A stretch of DNA of 64,000 nucleotides, taken from NCBI GenBank assembly GCA_016776905.1, contig JADHSM010000005.1, forward strand, positions 62,001 through 126,000. Direction: 5' to 3'. The notes beneath the pieces are model-generated. The model worked only from the letters and a program-made list of their open reading frames with translations, was not told the origin of the DNA and did no database searches. This document shows positions 61,758 to 64,000 of the stretch, piece by piece (position 1 is the first letter of the stretch; the number at the start of each line of letters is the position of its first letter). Origin of the DNA: Planctomycetota bacterium. Lineage in GTDB: Bacteria; Planctomycetota; UBA8108; UBA1146. The translations under genes and the position numbers were made by a program.

Positions 61758-63167
61758 GTGAAGATGACTCGCTTAAAAATCGCTCTGCGAAAGTGGTCCA
61801 GTGTCGTAATCGTGTCATATCTCTTAGTACCCAGCTTGCTGGGAGCCTCGGAACGTTTTCCTCTAGGTATTCTAGGTGCACATGGGGAAGTAGAACCGGG
61901 AAGCTCTCTAATTACGATCGTGTCGATCCAGAAAGGGTCCCCAGCAGATCAAGCCGCTCTGCAGCTGAATGATCGTATTTCCGGTATTGCCGGGACTCCC
62001 TTCAATCCTCATACAAAAAAGGTAGATGATGGCGGATCTGGTCCCCAAAAAAGTTTGGGCGAATTTCTCGATCTCACCGCTTCAAAGACCTCGTCTGACG
62101 ATCGGAAATTTCAGCTCGATATTTTCAGGGGCGAAGAAGAAAAAAACCTAGCCCTTCAAATCACCTGTCAATTACCCATGAGACCACGAGTTCTCGAATC
62201 TGAGGGAAAAAAACAACTACAAACGCAAGCAGCGAATCAATTGGGGAAAACCATCTCTCCCAAAGGGTACTGGGATTCACCTGTCGGACTTACGGGGGAC
62301 AGAGTTCTTACCGCTTGGGCAACTGTCGCCCTGATCGCCTCAGGGCGTCAGCAAGATCTTGCAGTCGCAGAGATCGCCCACCGATGGCTCACGGGTCCTC
62401 AGCAACAATCGTGGATCCCTGACAATCCTCTCGAAAAAGGGCCCGACAATCTTGGTAACTGGGCCATTACATCTACCGTCATTGCGCTTGTTGAGTATTG
62501 CGGGGGAAATCCTGACAAGGATCTCCAAACAGTTCTTGAAAGAAACTGCAATGCTTTGAAATCTCGTATGGACCCCACGGGGTTGTTTGGCCATGACGTG
62601 GTGCCGGGTTACAACAAAAAAGGGTTCAACGTCATCAATACTCTTTCGCATTTAGCATGGGCCATGGGAGAGAAAGCAAAGATTCCTATCGACAATAAAA
62701 TCTGGGATTTAAGCATCGAGCAAATCCGCAGATCGATAGACCCCAATGGTGGTGTGCGTTACTGGACTTTGAAAAACACAGGCACTGGCGATGCGTCTCT
62801 GAGGACATCTTCCATGGCCCTCGCGTTGGGACTCAGGAAATCCGACGAAAAAATGCTCGATCGTTTGTCTTCTTATTTGGACCAATACAATTCCAGGACC
62901 CGCGAAGCGCATGCCGTTGGATCTCTTGGGATGATTCTTGCCCCCGCCGCACTATGGAGACACGACAAAGAAGCCTACCAACGATTCGTTTCCGAATGGC
63001 GTTGGTACCTGGCATTGATGCAAGATCATAAAGGAGAAATCCACTATATCGGAGGCAAGGGAAACAACGGTGGAGACAGCTATCTCGGGAAAAACCGCAT
63101 CGCCTGCATCATCGCTCTCATGATTCTATCCCCTCCAGATGAAAAACTAATTCTCTTTAAGAAGTAA
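61758..63167 (+). CDS. PDZ plus terpenoid-cyclase-like alpha/alpha barrel protein (DUF6288 type)
   Basis: A 469-residue exported protein. After the signal (SVVIVSYLLVPSLLGAS) comes a PDZ domain (ISIVSIQKGSPADQAALQLNDRI-like; here LITIVSIQKGSPADQAALQL), then a helical alpha/alpha-toroid of the prenyltransferase/terpenoid-cyclase fold with repeated GYWDS, VLTAWATVALIASG, NWAITSTVIALVEYC, LFGHDV and HAVGSLGMIL segments. No DxDD cyclase motif is seen, so it is probably a non-cyclase member. The start is GTG with AGAGGA ahead. Role unknown. Confidence 0.78.
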   Translation: MKMTRLKIALRKWSSVVIVSYLLVPSLLGASERFPLGILGAHGEVEPGSSLITIVSIQKGSPADQAALQLNDRISGIAGTPFNPHTKKVDDGGSGPQKSLGEFLDLTASKTSSDDRKFQLDIFRGEEEKNLALQITCQLPMRPRVLESEGKKQLQTQAANQLGKTISPKGYWDSPVGLTGDRVLTAWATVALIASGRQQDLAVAEIAHRWLTGPQQQSWIPDNPLEKGPDNLGNWAITSTVIALVEYCGGNPDKDLQTVLERNCNALKSRMDPTGLFGHDVVPGYNKKGFNVINTLSHLAWAMGEKAKIPIDNKIWDLSIEQIRRSIDPNGGVRYWTLKNTGTGDASLRTSSMALALGLRKSDEKMLDRLSSYLDQYNSRTREAHAVGSLGMILAPAALWRHDKEAYQRFVSEWRWYLALMQDHKGEIHYIGGKGNNGGDSYLGKNRIACIIALMILSPPDEKLILFKK

Positions 63168-63247
63168 GCTCACGATCTATTTGCGGCCATTAGTTGGCTC
63201 CTCTCCGAGACCAAGACTTCCCGGTCGAGGAGTAAGGGCGATCACGC

Positions 63248-63259
63248 TATAATCAGCAT
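63248..63259 (+). promoter_or_regulatory. -10 element six bases before a start codon
   Basis: A perfect TATAAT is followed by CAGCAT and the ATG of the last gene. No ribosome site and no good -35 are present. As in the CarH-like gene, the transcript would begin at the start codon. Confidence 0.5.
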
Positions 63260-64000
63260 ATGAATAGAATCTATTGCCTTATCGCGATACTGCTCACCAT
63301 GACCACCGTCACTGCGGATTTAGTCTCCGCCCAAACGCCCATTTATATTGAAGCGGGATCGGTCATCTGGGATCCAGCAACGAACGAAGGCACATTCCCG
63401 GTCTACATGACAAGCACTGTCGCCATCGCAGGATTTCAATTTGATGTCGTCTTTGATTCACCGACAGGGATCCTCTCAGCAGCCAGCGGCGGACTTGCAG
63501 AAACCTATGGCTATGACATCGGTTCAGGAAGCGTGACGGTTCTCGGATTTTCACTCACGTTGACAGAGATACCGCCGACACCCACTCTTGAAGTACTCGT
63601 GAACATCACTATCACCACTACGACAGGGATTCCTGATTTCGGTAATATTTGTTTAGAAAACCCCGTCTTCTCAGATGTCACTGCAAATTCCGTCGGTGTG
63701 ACGATCGGCCCCTGTAGCAGCCTTGTTCCAACATTTCGACGCGGAGATTGCAACTTAGATACGACTTTTAATCTTGCAGATGTGATTTACCTGCTCGCTC
63801 AATTATTTTCTGGGGGAGCTTTGGGAAGTTGTCAGGATTCCTGTGACTCTAACGATGATGGAAACACAAATATTGCCGACGCTGTGTATTCGCTAGCAGC
63901 TCTTTTCACCTCGGGCCCGCCACCCTTGAATCCAGGGCCGACAAATTGCGGCATTGATCCCACTCCAGATGGGCTTCAATGTGACTCTGGTACAAGCTGC
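63260..64000 (+). CDS. Secreted cohesin-like/dockerin protein, cut by the window end
   Basis: The first 247 codons of a gene that runs off the right edge. Signal peptide MNRIYCLIAILLTMTTVTADLVSA, a short cohesin-like domain (about 28-150; GTFPVYMTSTVAIAGFQFDVVFDSPTG, LGFSLTLTEIPPTPTLEVLVNI), then two dockerin-like repeats (GDCNLDTTFNLADVIYLLAQLF, CDSNDDGNTNIADAVYSLAALF) and the tail NCGIDPTPDGLQCDSGTSC. The tail suggests the stop is close. It belongs to the same surface family as the proteins near 20, 27 and 44 kb. Confidence 0.8.
   Translation, partial: MNRIYCLIAILLTMTTVTADLVSAQTPIYIEAGSVIWDPATNEGTFPVYMTSTVAIAGFQFDVVFDSPTGILSAASGGLAETYGYDIGSGSVTVLGFSLTLTEIPPTPTLEVLVNITITTTTGIPDFGNICLENPVFSDVTANSVGVTIGPCSSLVPTFRRGDCNLDTTFNLADVIYLLAQLFSGGALGSCQDSCDSNDDGNTNIADAVYSLAALFTSGPPPLNPGPTNCGIDPTPDGLQCDSGTSC

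Overview
The window looks like a piece of the chromosome of a marine, Gram-negative planctomycete (Planctomycetota) or a close relative; this is inferred, not proven. The main clue is a run of secreted proteins carrying paired dockerin-like calcium-binding repeats with a tail of the type 'PFPDCG..PT...LDC'. TPR/FG-GAP/ASPIC-UnbV, DUF1573 and PDZ/terpenoid-cyclase-like (DUF6288-type) proteins fit the same group. Nothing points to phage, plasmid, insertion sequence or CRISPR, and I saw no tRNA or rRNA gene.

Layout. 0-10 kb: the start of leuS, an eight-EF-hand secreted protein, the thyA-folA dTMP/folate pair, a FG-GAP/dockerin protein, a lipoprotein, a secreted transglutaminase-esterase fusion and pyrE. 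10-19.7 kb: a divergently arranged membrane-lipid modification cluster (DoxX, DUF1295, DUF2878 to the left; CFA-type methyltransferase, fatty acid desaturase, FAD oxidase, DUF1365, CFA synthase to the right), followed by a MerR/B12-type regulator related to the photoreceptors CarH/LitR and a TIGR01777 epimerase. 19.9-28.3 kb: a 1990-residue surface protein with six cohesin-like repeats and a dockerin pair, then a lamin-tail lipoprotein/cohesin-dockerin gene pair. 28.5-40 kb: a complete TonB-type uptake operon (receptor, lipoprotein, DUF3450, long ExbB, ExbB, ExbD, TonB, TPR lipoprotein) diverging from a probably highly expressed beta-helix protein. 40-45.5 kb: a TPR/FG-GAP/UnbV lipoprotein and a second copy of the lamin-tail/cohesin-dockerin pair. 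45.6-52.8 kb: ettA, a previously uncalled SelW-like selenoprotein with an in-frame UGA, an M20 dipeptidase, a pirin and the trkH-trkA potassium system. 53-64 kb: envelope genes (SurA-like chaperone, LolA-like protein, S41 protease), a SPFH/ribbon-helix-helix operon under a 26-bp palindrome, cutC, a basic protein, a DUF1573 protein, a PDZ/cyclase-like protein, and a cohesin/dockerin protein cut by the window end.

How the parts work together. The 10-19.7 kb cluster holds the enzymes to desaturate phospholipid acyl chains and then methylate or further oxidise them, with a regulator that kept the adenosylcobalamin-capping W-x9-EH motif but lost the cobalt-binding histidine. At least eight dockerin-like and four cohesin-like proteins suggest a surface assembly network; the two lamin-tail lipoprotein/cohesin pairs look like a membrane-anchored module duplicated in the genome. 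The strongest new observations are the hidden selenoprotein, the altered CarH-like regulator with its apparently leaderless promoter, the duplicated surface pair, and the self-contained SPFH-RHH operon with its operator.
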